Shown piece by piece: positions 8,394 through 17,230 of a stretch of 64,000 nucleotides of DNA; positions within the stretch are counted from its first letter, which is position 1; each line of letters opens with the position of its first letter. The notes below the pieces were generated by a model. That model was not told the origin of the DNA. It saw nothing but the letters and a program-made list of their open reading frames with translations, and did no database searches. Made by a program: the position numbers and the translations under genes. Source of the DNA: DATFFO01 sp963744905 (GTDB lineage Bacteria; Actinomycetota; Acidimicrobiia; Spongiisociales; ZC4RG35); contig CAVUUV010000002.1 of NCBI GenBank assembly GCA_963744905.1, forward strand, positions 186,001-250,000. The letters run 5' to 3'.

Positions 8394-9266
8394 ATGAGTC
8401 CGTGGGTTGAGGCGGCACGGCCTCGCACTCTTCCGGCTGCCGCGGCGCCGGTGTTCGTCGGCTCGGGGTTGGCGGCGGGTGACGGTGCTTTCCGTCTCGC
8501 TGCGTTCGTGGCCGCCCTCGTCGGTGCGCTGGCCATCCAGGTGGCGGCCAACTTCGCCAACGACGCCTCCGATGCCGCCCGGGGGGCGGACACCCCCGAA
8601 CGGGTCGGGCCACCGCGGATGGTGGCCCAGGGCGTCATAAACCCCCGACAGATGTGGGCCGCCACTGCCACCGCCGTCGGCGTGGCGACCATCTGCGGGG
8701 TGATCCTCATCTACCTGGCCGGTTGGGTGGTAGCCGTGATCGGAATCGCCTCTCTGGTGGCCATGCTGACCTACGTGGGGGGGCCCATCCCCTACGGCTA
8801 CCGGGGCCTGGGCGAGGTATTCGTATTCGTCTTCTTCGGTCTGGTGGCGACCGTGGGGAGCCGCTACGTACACGACCGCACCGCTCCCCTGGACTCCTGG
8901 ATCCTGGCGGTGGTGATGGGGGCGCTGGCGGCCGCCATCCTGGTGGCCAACAACCGCCGCGACATCGACACGGATGCAGCAGCCGGCAAACGCACGCTGG
9001 CCGTCATCCTGGATCGGCGCCGCACCGCCGTGCTCTACGCAGTGCTCACCTATGGCGCCTACGGATTGATCGCGGTGGCAGCCCTGGCGGGCTGGACTCC
9101 GCTCCCCACCCTGTTTGCTGCCCTGCTGGCGCCGTTCGCCATCGGACCCAACCGAACCATTTCCAGCGGAGCCGAAGGCCTGGAACTGATTCCGGTTCTC
9201 GCCCAGACCGCCCGCCTGGAGTTGTGGACCGGCCTTGTACTGGGATTGGCGGCGGCGATCGCCTGA
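8394..9266 (+). CDS. menA: 1,4-Dihydroxy-2-naphthoate polyprenyltransferase
   Basis: UbiA-superfamily integral membrane prenyltransferase that attaches the isoprenoid tail and yields demethylmenaquinone. The 290-residue sequence has about eight hydrophobic segments and both Asp-rich prenyl-diphosphate motifs, NFANDASDAARG (residues about 51-62) and NNRRDIDTDAAAGKRTLAV (about 184-202). PLDSWILAVVMGALAAAIL lies just before the second motif, as in MenA. It follows menB on the same strand beyond the repeat block. Confidence 0.94.
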   Translation: MSPWVEAARPRTLPAAAAPVFVGSGLAAGDGAFRLAAFVAALVGALAIQVAANFANDASDAARGADTPERVGPPRMVAQGVINPRQMWAATATAVGVATICGVILIYLAGWVVAVIGIASLVAMLTYVGGPIPYGYRGLGEVFVFVFFGLVATVGSRYVHDRTAPLDSWILAVVMGALAAAILVANNRRDIDTDAAAGKRTLAVILDRRRTAVLYAVLTYGAYGLIAVAALAGWTPLPTLFAALLAPFAIGPNRTISSGAEGLELIPVLAQTARLELWTGLVLGLAAAIA

Positions 9267-9296
9267 CCGAGAACCGACATCTACCCTTTGGCCATC

Positions 9297-10061
9297 ATGG
9301 ATCTGTTCGATCTCCACGGACATGTCAGCGTGGTCACGGGCGGGAACCGGGGCATCGGCCTCGGTCTGGCCCGAGGCCTGGCCAAGGCGGGAGGGACCGT
9401 TGGTGTGTGGGCCCGGGATCTGGCCGCTGCCGATGAAGCCGTGGCAGGACTGCTCGAACTGGGTGCAGCGGATGCCGAGTCGTTCGCCTGCGATGTGTCC
9501 GAGGAGAAGTCGGTGGTGGAGGCGCTCGAGGCGACGATCGACCGTTTCGGAAAGGTCGACTCGGCTTTCGCCAATGCCGGCACCACATGGGGGGTGTCAT
9601 TTCCCGAGATGGAGTTGTCGGAGCTCGAATCGCTGTTCGAGGTGAACGTCGGTGGGGTGTTCCTGGTCGCACGTGAAATGGCCCGGCACCTGATCGCCCG
9701 CGACAGCGGGGGCTCCATCATCATCACCTCCTCCATCGCCGCCGGCCACGGACTCCCCACGGCTCCCCACTACTCGGCCTCGAAGGGCGCCGCCACCGCC
9801 ATGGCCCGGGCACTGGCGGTGCGCCTGGCCCGCCACGACATACGGGTGAACGTGATCGCTCCCGGCTGGGTGGCCACCGAGATGACCGACGAGCTGCAGG
9901 GACACGACCGGTTCGAGTCGAGTCTGCAGACCAGGGTCCCCATGCGCCGGTGGGGGACGGCGGAGGACTTCGAAGGAGCGGCGGTCTTTCTGGCCTCGCC
10001 GGCCTCCTCGTTCATGACCGGGGCCGAACTGGTCATCGACGGCGGCTACTCGGCCTGGTGA
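9297..10061 (+). CDS. Short-chain dehydrogenase/reductase
   Basis: A classical SDR of about 254 residues: cofactor motif TGGNRGIG near the N-terminus, NAG in FANAGTTWG, catalytic Ser in ITSSIAAG, YSASKGA (YxxxK), and a FabG-like end GAELVIDGGYSAW. The substrate is not evident. ATG 9297 is preferred over TTG 9288. The stop overlaps the GTG start of the next gene, so the two are probably translationally coupled. Confidence 0.88.
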   Translation: MDLFDLHGHVSVVTGGNRGIGLGLARGLAKAGGTVGVWARDLAAADEAVAGLLELGAADAESFACDVSEEKSVVEALEATIDRFGKVDSAFANAGTTWGVSFPEMELSELESLFEVNVGGVFLVAREMARHLIARDSGGSIIITSSIAAGHGLPTAPHYSASKGAATAMARALAVRLARHDIRVNVIAPGWVATEMTDELQGHDRFESSLQTRVPMRRWGTAEDFEGAAVFLASPASSFMTGAELVIDGGYSAW

Positions 10062-10834
10062 GCCCGGCCGTGCCGTTCGCCACGATCTCCGGTGTCCAGC
10101 TCGAATACCGACTGCTGGAAGAGAACCAGCCCGGGCCAACCCTGGTATTCCTCCACGAGGGTCTGGGTAGCGTCGATTTGTGGAAGGACTTCCCCCGGGA
10201 GGTAGCTCAGGCGGTGGGCAGTCCGGCGCTGGTCTACTCGCGGCGCGGATACGGCCGGTCGGACCCCCTCGACTCCCCCCGTTCACCCCACTTCCTCCAT
10301 GACGAGGCCACGATCACTTTGCCTCTGCTGCTCGACGAGCTGGACGTGGAGGACCCGATCCTGATCGGCCATTCGGACGGGGCCTCCATCAGCCTCATCT
10401 ACGCCGGGTCGTTCCCGGGGGTGCGGGGAGTGGTGGCTATGGCGCCCCATGTGTTCGTGGAGCCGGAGGCTCAGAGCGCTGCCCGGGCCCTGGAGGAGGA
10501 TTTTCTCAGCGGTGACATGGCCGAGAAGATGTCCCGATATCACCGCGATCCGGCCGCCACGTTCTACGGATGGTTCGACATCTGGCGCAGCCCCGGATTC
10601 AGGGACTGGAACATAGAGGATGCGCTCGAGAAGATCACCTGTCCGGTCCTCGTGATACAGGGAGAAGACGACGAGTACGGGACCGTAGCGCAGGTGGAGG
10701 CGGTCGACTCGGGCATCCCCGGGCACGTGCAACGCTTGTGGCTGAAAGACTGCGGGCACTCGCCACATCGTGACCGGCCCGATGAGGTGCGCTCCGCCAT
10801 CGTCGACTTCGTCAAACGAGTCGGCCCGTCCTGA
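10058..10834 (+). CDS. Alpha/beta hydrolase
   Basis: 258 residues starting at GTG 10058, which overlaps the SDR stop (GTGA). The hydrolase triad is visible: nucleophile elbow GHSDGAS, acid in QGEDDEYG, and His in DCGHSPHRDRP; the oxyanion region is FLHEGLGSVDLW. Position downstream of menB-menA raises the possibility of a MenH-like or thioesterase step, but the nucleophile motif is common to many hydrolases and no substrate can be assigned. Confidence 0.82.
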   Translation: MSPAVPFATISGVQLEYRLLEENQPGPTLVFLHEGLGSVDLWKDFPREVAQAVGSPALVYSRRGYGRSDPLDSPRSPHFLHDEATITLPLLLDELDVEDPILIGHSDGASISLIYAGSFPGVRGVVAMAPHVFVEPEAQSAARALEEDFLSGDMAEKMSRYHRDPAATFYGWFDIWRSPGFRDWNIEDALEKITCPVLVIQGEDDEYGTVAQVEAVDSGIPGHVQRLWLKDCGHSPHRDRPDEVRSAIVDFVKRVGPS

Positions 10835-10843
10835 GCCTTCGGG

Positions 10844-11488
10844 TCAGACCGGAGGGAGACGCCTGTCGTCGAAGGACACGTCGAGCGAGCTCTCCACGGA
10901 GACCACCCCGGCCACCTGGCGAGCGAACTCCTCAAGCATCCGCTTCTCGGTGGTCGTTCCCACCTTGCCGGTGAGACGTACGATGCCGTCCGACACGCTC
11001 ACCTCGACCGAATCGCCTGCTCCCACCAGCTCCTCGACTCCGCCCTGACGGATGTCGAGGGCGATCCGCTCATCGGGTCGGGCGAAAACCGACATGAGGT
11101 CGGCGCGGGACACGATCCCGACCAGGTTCCCGTCGGTATCGAGAACGGGCAACCTCTTCACGCTGTTCCTGAACATGATCCGGGCTGCCACCGTCACCGT
11201 GTCATCGGGACCGCATGTGAGCGGCTCCCGCGACATGAGCTCCCCTACGGATCCCGCCGCTTCGTGACGCTCCCGATTGAACAAGATCGACATCAATCCC
11301 GTGTCATCCTCGGCCAATCGAGAGACGAAGTCCGATTCGGTGACCACCCCCACCAGGCGGCCCTCGTCGACCACGGGAAGACCCGACACCCGGCTGCGGG
11401 CCATGATGAGGGCGGCTTCCTTGAGAGGAGTCGAAGAGCTGATGGTGATGACCTTGCGGGTCATCACATCGCTGACTCGGACCTTCAT
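10844..11488 (-). CDS. CBS-pair plus BON domain protein
   Basis: 214 residues. Two CBS motifs, VSDVMTRKVITISSSTPLKEA and ELMSREPLTCGPDDTV (residues 4-135), form a Bateman module that usually binds adenosyl nucleotides. A BON domain follows (about 140-205), with VEVSVSDGIVRLTGKV and VVSVESSLDV; BON domains often bind membranes. It is divergent from ppdK across a 152-base gap and convergent with the hydrolase. A regulatory or stress role is likely, but no partner is visible. Confidence 0.87.
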   Translation of the reverse strand: MKVRVSDVMTRKVITISSSTPLKEAALIMARSRVSGLPVVDEGRLVGVVTESDFVSRLAEDDTGLMSILFNRERHEAAGSVGELMSREPLTCGPDDTVTVAARIMFRNSVKRLPVLDTDGNLVGIVSRADLMSVFARPDERIALDIRQGGVEELVGAGDSVEVSVSDGIVRLTGKVGTTTEKRMLEEFARQVAGVVSVESSLDVSFDDRRLPPV

Positions 11489-11640
11489 GTCACATGCTCC
11501 TGTCGGTCGCCTGACGACCGAAGGCTAAACGGGCCGCGGCCGCGGCGCTGGACGAGAGGCCGCCATCGGAGGTCGCCGGGTTCCCACCGACGCGGCGGCG
11601 GTAACCTTCGAATGTTCTACGAGCAGGAGAGATCGACAGA

Positions 11641-14289
11641 GTGCCTTACGTATTCGACTTCGGTGAGACCGAAGAGGCCGACAAGCAGCTTCTCGGCGGC
11701 AAGGGAGCCGGACTGGCCGAAATGACCCGGCTCGGACTGCCCGTCCCCCCCGGTTTCACAATCACCACGGAAGCATGTCGGGCGATGATGAAGGATGGAG
11801 AGCTCCCGGCCGAGATGTGGGAGGAAGTCGACGCCGCCGTGAGGCGTCTCGAGGAGAAGACCAACCGCCGCCAGGGCTCAGGGCCGGTCCCTCTGTTGGT
11901 CTCCGTGCGTTCGGGAGCCGTCTTCTCCATGCCGGGGATGATGGACACGGTGCTCAACCTGGGAATCAACGACGATGTGGTCGAGGTCCTGGCCGAGTGG
12001 TCCGACGACGAGCATTTCGCCTGGGACGCCTACCGTCGCTTCGTCCAGATGTACGCCGATGTGGTCATGGGGGTGCCGGATCGCCACTTCCAGGCCGTCC
12101 TTTCGGAGCTGCGGGGAACGACGGGCGTGGAGAGCGACGCCGACCTGGCCACCTCCGACCTGCAGGAGGCCACCCGTCGCTTCGAGGCCATCGTCCGCGA
12201 GCAGGCCAGCCATCCACTGCCCGCCAATCCCCGGGATCAGCTCAGAGGAGCGATCGAGGCGGTGTTCGGTTCGTGGAACAACAAGAGGGCTCAGGACTAT
12301 CGGCGGATCAACGACATCCCCGATGACCTGGGCACGGCCTGCAACATCCAGATGATGGTCTTCGGCGACCTGGGAATGGATTCGGGCACCGGAGTGTGCT
12401 TCACACGCGACCCGTCTACGGGCAGCCCGGACCCATACGGCGACTATCTCCCCATGGCCCAGGGCGAGGACGTGGTGGCCGGCATCCGCAACACGCTCAG
12501 CCTCGACGAGCTGGGCGAGCTGCATCCGGGACCTCATGCCCAGCTGCTCGACATCATGTCGGGCCTGGAAAACCACTACCGGGACATGTGCGACATCGAG
12601 TTCACCATCGAGAAGGGCGTGCTCTACGTGCTCCAGACCCGGATCGGAAAGCGAACCGCCCAGGCAGCGGTACGTCTCGCCGTCCAGATGGTGGAAGAGG
12701 GGCTGATCGACAGGCGCCAGGCGGTCCTGAGGGTCGACCCCGATTCCCTGGAGCAGCTGCATCGCCCGCGCATCGACGAGAACGTCGACGTCGTGGCGGT
12801 TGCCACCGGGGTGGCGGCGTCGCCGGGAGCCGCTTCCGGAATGGCCGTCTTCGACGCCGACGAGGCTGTGACCATGGCGGCCGAGGGCCACGAGGTTCTG
12901 CTCATCACGCCCGAGACCACCCCCGATGACATTCACGGGATGGCGGCGGCGGTGGGGATCCTCACGTCTCAGGGCGGCAAGACCTCCCACGCCGCCGTGG
13001 TGGCCAGGGGGATGGGAAAGCCGGCCGTCACCGGGGCGGCCAGCATCGTGGTGGACGTTGCCGGCGGAACCGCTCTGGCCGGTGACGTCGACATCGCCAA
13101 GGGTGACATCGTCACCATCGACGGGACGACCGGGGCGGTTTATGTGGGTGAAGTGCCCCTGGTAGAGCCCAAGGAGACTCCCGAACTGCACCAGCTCTTG
13201 GCCTGGGCCGACGAGTACCGGACGATCGGGGTGAGGGCCAACGCCGACACGCCCGGCGACGCCGCCAAGGCTCGCCAGCTCGGGGCCGAGGGAATCGGAC
13301 TGGCTCGCACGGAGCACATGTTCCTGGGTGAGCGGCTGGAGATCGTGCAGAGGGTGATCCTCTCCGACGAGAAACGGGAGCGCGACGCTGCCCTGAGCCG
13401 TCTCGAGCGCCAGCAGGTCGACGACTTCGAGGGCCTGCTCGAGGCGATGGACGGCCTACCGGTGATCGTGCGCCTGCTCGACCCGCCTCTGCACGAGTTC
13501 CTGCCCAACCGGATGGACCTGGAGCACGAAATCCTGCGCCGGGTGTGGGCGGGGCGCTCGGTGGCCGACCTGCAGCGCATGTCCGAGGAAGTCACTCGCT
13601 GGGAAGAGGACAACCCGATGCTGGGGTTGCGGGGAGTCCGCCTGGGGCTGATGGTCCCCGAGCTGTACCGTCTCCAGGCCAAGGCGGCCGTGGCGGCCCT
13701 GGTCCGGCGGATCCGGGCGGGCGGCGACCCCCATCTGGAGATCATGATCCCGCTGGTGGCCGATGCCCACGAATTCAGCCTCATGCGCACCATGGTGGAA
13801 CAAGAGGTGGCATCGGCCGCCTCCGAGGCCGAACTCGATCTCCATGTCCCGGTAGGGACCATGATCGAACTCCCCCGCGCCGCCCTCACCGCCGGTGCGA
13901 TCGCCCGCCAGGCCGATTTCTTCAGCTTCGGCACCAACGACCTGACCCAGATGACATACGGGCTGAGCCGCGACGACGCCGAAGGCCTGTTCCTGCGTGA
14001 CTATCTGGAGAGAGGGATTCTCGACATCAATCCGTTCCAGACCCTGGACACCGAAGGGGTGGGACGTCTGATCCGGGTGGCCACGAACGAGGGTCGGGAG
14101 GCCAATCCCGGCCTGGTGGTGGGTGTGTGCGGTGAGCACGGCGGTGACCCGGCGTCGATCGCCTTCTGCCTCGGCTTGGGCCTCGACTACGTGTCGGCCA
14201 GCCCACCACGGGTCGAGGGTGCCCGGCTGGCCGCCGCCCAGGCCGCCCTCCAGTCCCAGGACCACGAGGCCGTCCCCTCCAGCGTCTGA
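11641..14289 (+). CDS. ppdK: Pyruvate, phosphate dikinase
   Basis: Interconverts pyruvate + ATP + Pi and PEP + AMP + PPi in the cytoplasm. The 882 residues match the family length. The N-terminal ATP-grasp domain includes LLGGKGAGLAEMTRLGLPVPPGF split over the start; the phospho-carrier His is about residue 450 in GGKTSHAAVVARGMG; the C-terminal PEP/pyruvate barrel has GLARTEHMF, GTNDLTQMTYGLSRDD and catalytic Cys about 830 in VCGEHGGDP. The start is GTG with AGGAGA upstream. The PEP produced is also the substrate of the PepM at 50 kb. Confidence 0.97.
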   Translation: MPYVFDFGETEEADKQLLGGKGAGLAEMTRLGLPVPPGFTITTEACRAMMKDGELPAEMWEEVDAAVRRLEEKTNRRQGSGPVPLLVSVRSGAVFSMPGMMDTVLNLGINDDVVEVLAEWSDDEHFAWDAYRRFVQMYADVVMGVPDRHFQAVLSELRGTTGVESDADLATSDLQEATRRFEAIVREQASHPLPANPRDQLRGAIEAVFGSWNNKRAQDYRRINDIPDDLGTACNIQMMVFGDLGMDSGTGVCFTRDPSTGSPDPYGDYLPMAQGEDVVAGIRNTLSLDELGELHPGPHAQLLDIMSGLENHYRDMCDIEFTIEKGVLYVLQTRIGKRTAQAAVRLAVQMVEEGLIDRRQAVLRVDPDSLEQLHRPRIDENVDVVAVATGVAASPGAASGMAVFDADEAVTMAAEGHEVLLITPETTPDDIHGMAAAVGILTSQGGKTSHAAVVARGMGKPAVTGAASIVVDVAGGTALAGDVDIAKGDIVTIDGTTGAVYVGEVPLVEPKETPELHQLLAWADEYRTIGVRANADTPGDAAKARQLGAEGIGLARTEHMFLGERLEIVQRVILSDEKRERDAALSRLERQQVDDFEGLLEAMDGLPVIVRLLDPPLHEFLPNRMDLEHEILRRVWAGRSVADLQRMSEEVTRWEEDNPMLGLRGVRLGLMVPELYRLQAKAAVAALVRRIRAGGDPHLEIMIPLVADAHEFSLMRTMVEQEVASAASEAELDLHVPVGTMIELPRAALTAGAIARQADFFSFGTNDLTQMTYGLSRDDAEGLFLRDYLERGILDINPFQTLDTEGVGRLIRVATNEGREANPGLVVGVCGEHGGDPASIAFCLGLGLDYVSASPPRVEGARLAAAQAALQSQDHEAVPSSV

Positions 14290-14331
14290 CGACCCCCGAC
14301 GTGCCCGGCGGGGTCGATGATCGAGGGGCAT

Positions 14332-15270
14332 TCAGGCGCCGAGGGAAGGGCGCCCCGCCCCGATCGTCTCCGCCGCCGACCAGGGGTCGAGCTTGCGGTT
14401 GACGACCCGGTCCAGGACATCCTCCACATCGGGGAGGGCGAGGCGCTCCCGGAGGCGCTGGCTCAGGGCATGCTCGGTGTAAGCCCGCCCCCGGCGGCGT
14501 TGACGGCGACTGCCCTCGTCTGAGGCAACCAGGAAGCGGCGATGCCGGTCGAGGGCATCGACGAGCTCTTCGGCTCCGTCGTCGGAAGTGGCCACCGTCT
14601 CCACGATGGGTGGGGTCCACTCCGTCGCCACGCCCATCTCGAGCATGGTGGCCAGATTGCGCCGGGCTCGGGCCACCCCCCGTCGATCTGCCTTGTTGAT
14701 GACGAAGATGTCGCCTATCTCGAGCAGACCGGCCTTGTCCGTTTGGACATCGTCGCCCCAACCCGGCGTCACCACCACGACCACCGTGTCGGAATGATCG
14801 ATCACATCGACCTCGGACTGACCCACGCCCACCGTCTCCACCACCACCGGATCGAAGTGGGCTGCGTCGAGGATCGTTACCAGGCCGGCCGTCGTGTCGG
14901 CCACACCCCCCAGCCGGCCCCGACTCGACATCGACCTGACGAACACGTCCGGGTCATCGATGTGGGTCTGCATCCGGATCCGGTCGCCGAGGAGGGCGCC
15001 GCCACTGAAGGGGCTCGACGGATCCACCGCTACCACCGCCACGGCCCGTTTCTGGCGACGCCAGACCGAGATCAGGCTGTTGGTGAGGGTGGATTTGCCA
15101 GTCCCGGGAGCACCGGTGATACCGATGAGATGCGCCCGGCCGGCCCGTTCCCAGGCCCCCCCCAGAGCTGCCTGCCATCCGGCCCGATGGTCTTCGACGG
15201 TGCGTAGGAGACGGGCCAGGGCCCGGCGGTCGCCCTTAAGGGCGAGATGGAGGAGATGCGTGGCGTCCAT
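14332..15270 (-). CDS. meaB: Methylmalonyl-CoA mutase-associated GTPase MeaB
   Basis: A 312-residue G3E GTPase that loads and protects adenosylcobalamin in methylmalonyl-CoA mutase. Visible motifs are Walker A GITGAPGTGKST, VVAVDPSSPFSGGALLGDRIRM, the DxxG-like region VVVETVGVGQSEVDVIDHSD and the guanine motif INKAD. It implies a B12-dependent mutase elsewhere in the genome. A NifU-domain gene lies just upstream on the same strand, 22 bases away. Confidence 0.94.
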   Translation of the reverse strand: MDATHLLHLALKGDRRALARLLRTVEDHRAGWQAALGGAWERAGRAHLIGITGAPGTGKSTLTNSLISVWRRQKRAVAVVAVDPSSPFSGGALLGDRIRMQTHIDDPDVFVRSMSSRGRLGGVADTTAGLVTILDAAHFDPVVVETVGVGQSEVDVIDHSDTVVVVVTPGWGDDVQTDKAGLLEIGDIFVINKADRRGVARARRNLATMLEMGVATEWTPPIVETVATSDDGAEELVDALDRHRRFLVASDEGSRRQRRRGRAYTEHALSQRLRERLALPDVEDVLDRVVNRKLDPWSAAETIGAGRPSLGA

Positions 15271-15292
15271 CGCTCGGCGATGGTAGGGGGGA

Positions 15293-15619
15293 TCAGGCTT
15301 CGGCGTTGACCGATCGCACTCCCGGGACCCGGTCGGTGAGGATGCGCTCGATACCCGCCTTGAGGGTCATCATCGACAGTGGGCAACCTCCGCAGGCTCC
15401 CACCATCTGCAGGTTGACCACCCCATCCTCGACTCCCTGGAGGATGATGTCCCCACCGTCTATCTGTATGGCGGGGCGGATGTAATCGAGAGTCGATTCG
15501 AGCAGTTCCATGTCGATGTCGCCATCCGGGACGGCGTTCTTCGGCTCGGCCGGAGCGATGCTGACCGGTGTGGAAGTGGCCTGGGAGGCAACCGGGCTCT
15601 GGTTCATGGTTTCAGTCAT
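15293..15619 (-). CDS. NifU C-terminal-domain iron-sulfur scaffold protein
   Basis: 108 residues. After a flexible 35-residue N-terminus comes the Nfu domain: LDYIRPAIQIDGGDIILQG and the cluster-binding CxxC in GACGGCPLSMMTLKAGIE. Nfu proteins hold a Fe-S cluster for delivery to target enzymes. The N-terminal extension (PVASQATSTPVSIAPAEP) is low-complexity. It is upstream of meaB in a likely two-gene unit. Confidence 0.9.
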   Translation of the reverse strand: MTETMNQSPVASQATSTPVSIAPAEPKNAVPDGDIDMELLESTLDYIRPAIQIDGGDIILQGVEDGVVNLQMVGACGGCPLSMMTLKAGIERILTDRVPGVRSVNAEA

Positions 15620-15664
15620 TCTCGATCAGTACAACAACGGGATGCGACCTGGTGTTCCACCAGG

Positions 15665-17230
15665 CTAATGGTCCTGCATCGGGCGTCCGGAATCGGCAGG
15701 GAAGTCGAAAACGAGACCGTCTCCCCCGTGCCTATTGGCAGCCCGTACCTCCATGTGGACCGGGCCCCCCCGGAGAGGGACGGGAATGCTCACGAATCCT
15801 GCGTCCACGCTGGCGGGGCCGAAATGAGCCACCTGTTTCGCACCCACCTCCAGGCTCCATTCCACGTTGGCCGCCACGGTGAGCTCGATCCGCACAACCA
15901 GGCGCCCGTTCTCGAGGCCGATGAGCCCGGGACGAAGCCGGGGCGGGAACCCGAGGCCGACGGGAGCAGTGACCACAACCGACCCTGCGTCGGCGGCGAA
16001 GGACCAACTGCCCAGCTCGTCTGTTGCCACCTCCCTGCCGTCGATCAAGACGGTGGCCGGCCCGGTGACCCCAAACCCCGCCTGGTCGGTGCCGGTGGCG
16101 AGAGCGACGTCGATCTTCGACGGAAGCAGATCCGGTCGTCGGCTCGGCGTCAGGCCGCCGTAGTAGTGGGCCAGGATCTCGTCGGGGCCCGCCCCTCGCT
16201 CCGCCATCGCCTGGGCCCCGTACTGGCTCATCCCCACCAGATGGCCCCAGCCGTGACCCTCGACCTGGTAGATGGTCGTGGCGGTGATCCCGGCGATTCC
16301 CGGCAGTGGCAGACCCACCGAAGAGATCGAGTAGCTGGGCGAGAGGATCACCTGCGGGTAGCGTTTGCCGTCGGAACGCCAGGCGGGGAGAACGCCACCG
16401 AGCACCGATGGCCCGGCCCGATTGAGGTACGAACGGAGGTCCCAGGTGGAGATGGTCCTCTCTCCGCCGGCCGACATTATGTCGACGGTCCAGGGGCCGT
16501 CACCGTCCTCGGTGAAATGGGTGACCATGTCCTCGAGATCTCCCTCGATCAAACCCGCCTCGTCCAGGACCTTCTCCATGGCTCGCCGGGGAAGGCGCCA
16601 CGACCAGTCGGCAAACGGCGAATCCTCTCCCGGCGAATCGACCCCTTGCAGATACGGGAGGTCGACATCGGGCCACACGTCACTGGCAGTGCGAGTCCTG
16701 CCCCCGCTGGTGGATGAGTAATAGGCGGCTGCCGGAGCTCCGTCGTAAACGAGTATCTCGTCGGCGGTGGATCGGACCGCCTCCAGCCAACGGCGGCCCG
16801 ACTGCGTCAACCGCGGTTCCCGGCCGGCATACACCTGACAGGCGCTGGTAGCACAGATGTCGTAGCCGAGTCGCCGTCCCGTCTCGGTGCGGCCCCTGCT
16901 CAGGGTCCAGGCGAGATAGGTGCGAGCGGCGATGGCCTGCGCCTGAAGGGCGGCCATGTCCCACGAGAAGGGCACCTCCTGGATACCGCTCAGATAGTCA
17001 TCGAGGGAGACCTCTTCGACCACGGCCATTCCACTCCCGTGCCCTGAGACCCGGATCGGTCCTCCGTAATGTCTCCCGTCGTAGAGGACGGCGTCACCGG
17101 AACCGGTCATTATCTCGACGCTGTCAGCGCGGATCCTGTCTGGCTCCTGACGAGCGCCGGCGGTCAACGGAACCCAGCCCAGCACCCCGACCAGCGCCAC
17201 CATGGCCACGGCCCTCCTCAGGGGAGGCAC
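15665..17230 (-). CDS. SpoIID/LytB-domain secreted protein
   Basis: 521 residues from GTG 17230, directly abutting the murA stop. A signal peptide (PPLRRAVAMVALVGVLGWV, cleavage near TAGA) precedes the SpoIID domain: LDDYLSGIQEVPFSWDMAAL, AQAIAARTYLAW, VYAGREP, AAAYYSSTSGGRT and a GHGWGHLVGMSQYGAQAMA motif near residue 330. SpoIID-family proteins act on peptidoglycan glycan strands. The C-terminal 130 residues look like beta-sandwich domains. Coupling to murA points to cell-wall work rather than sporulation. Confidence 0.88.
   Translation of the reverse strand: MPPLRRAVAMVALVGVLGWVPLTAGARQEPDRIRADSVEIMTGSGDAVLYDGRHYGGPIRVSGHGSGMAVVEEVSLDDYLSGIQEVPFSWDMAALQAQAIAARTYLAWTLSRGRTETGRRLGYDICATSACQVYAGREPRLTQSGRRWLEAVRSTADEILVYDGAPAAAYYSSTSGGRTRTASDVWPDVDLPYLQGVDSPGEDSPFADWSWRLPRRAMEKVLDEAGLIEGDLEDMVTHFTEDGDGPWTVDIMSAGGERTISTWDLRSYLNRAGPSVLGGVLPAWRSDGKRYPQVILSPSYSISSVGLPLPGIAGITATTIYQVEGHGWGHLVGMSQYGAQAMAERGAGPDEILAHYYGGLTPSRRPDLLPSKIDVALATGTDQAGFGVTGPATVLIDGREVATDELGSWSFAADAGSVVVTAPVGLGFPPRLRPGLIGLENGRLVVRIELTVAANVEWSLEVGAKQVAHFGPASVDAGFVSIPVPLRGGPVHMEVRAANRHGGDGLVFDFPADSGRPMQDH

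Noticed and set aside
14332..15270. Idea that meaB is part of the B12-riboswitch regulon
   Set aside because: It lies 21 kb away on the other strand with no riboswitch in front; only a functional link is suggested.
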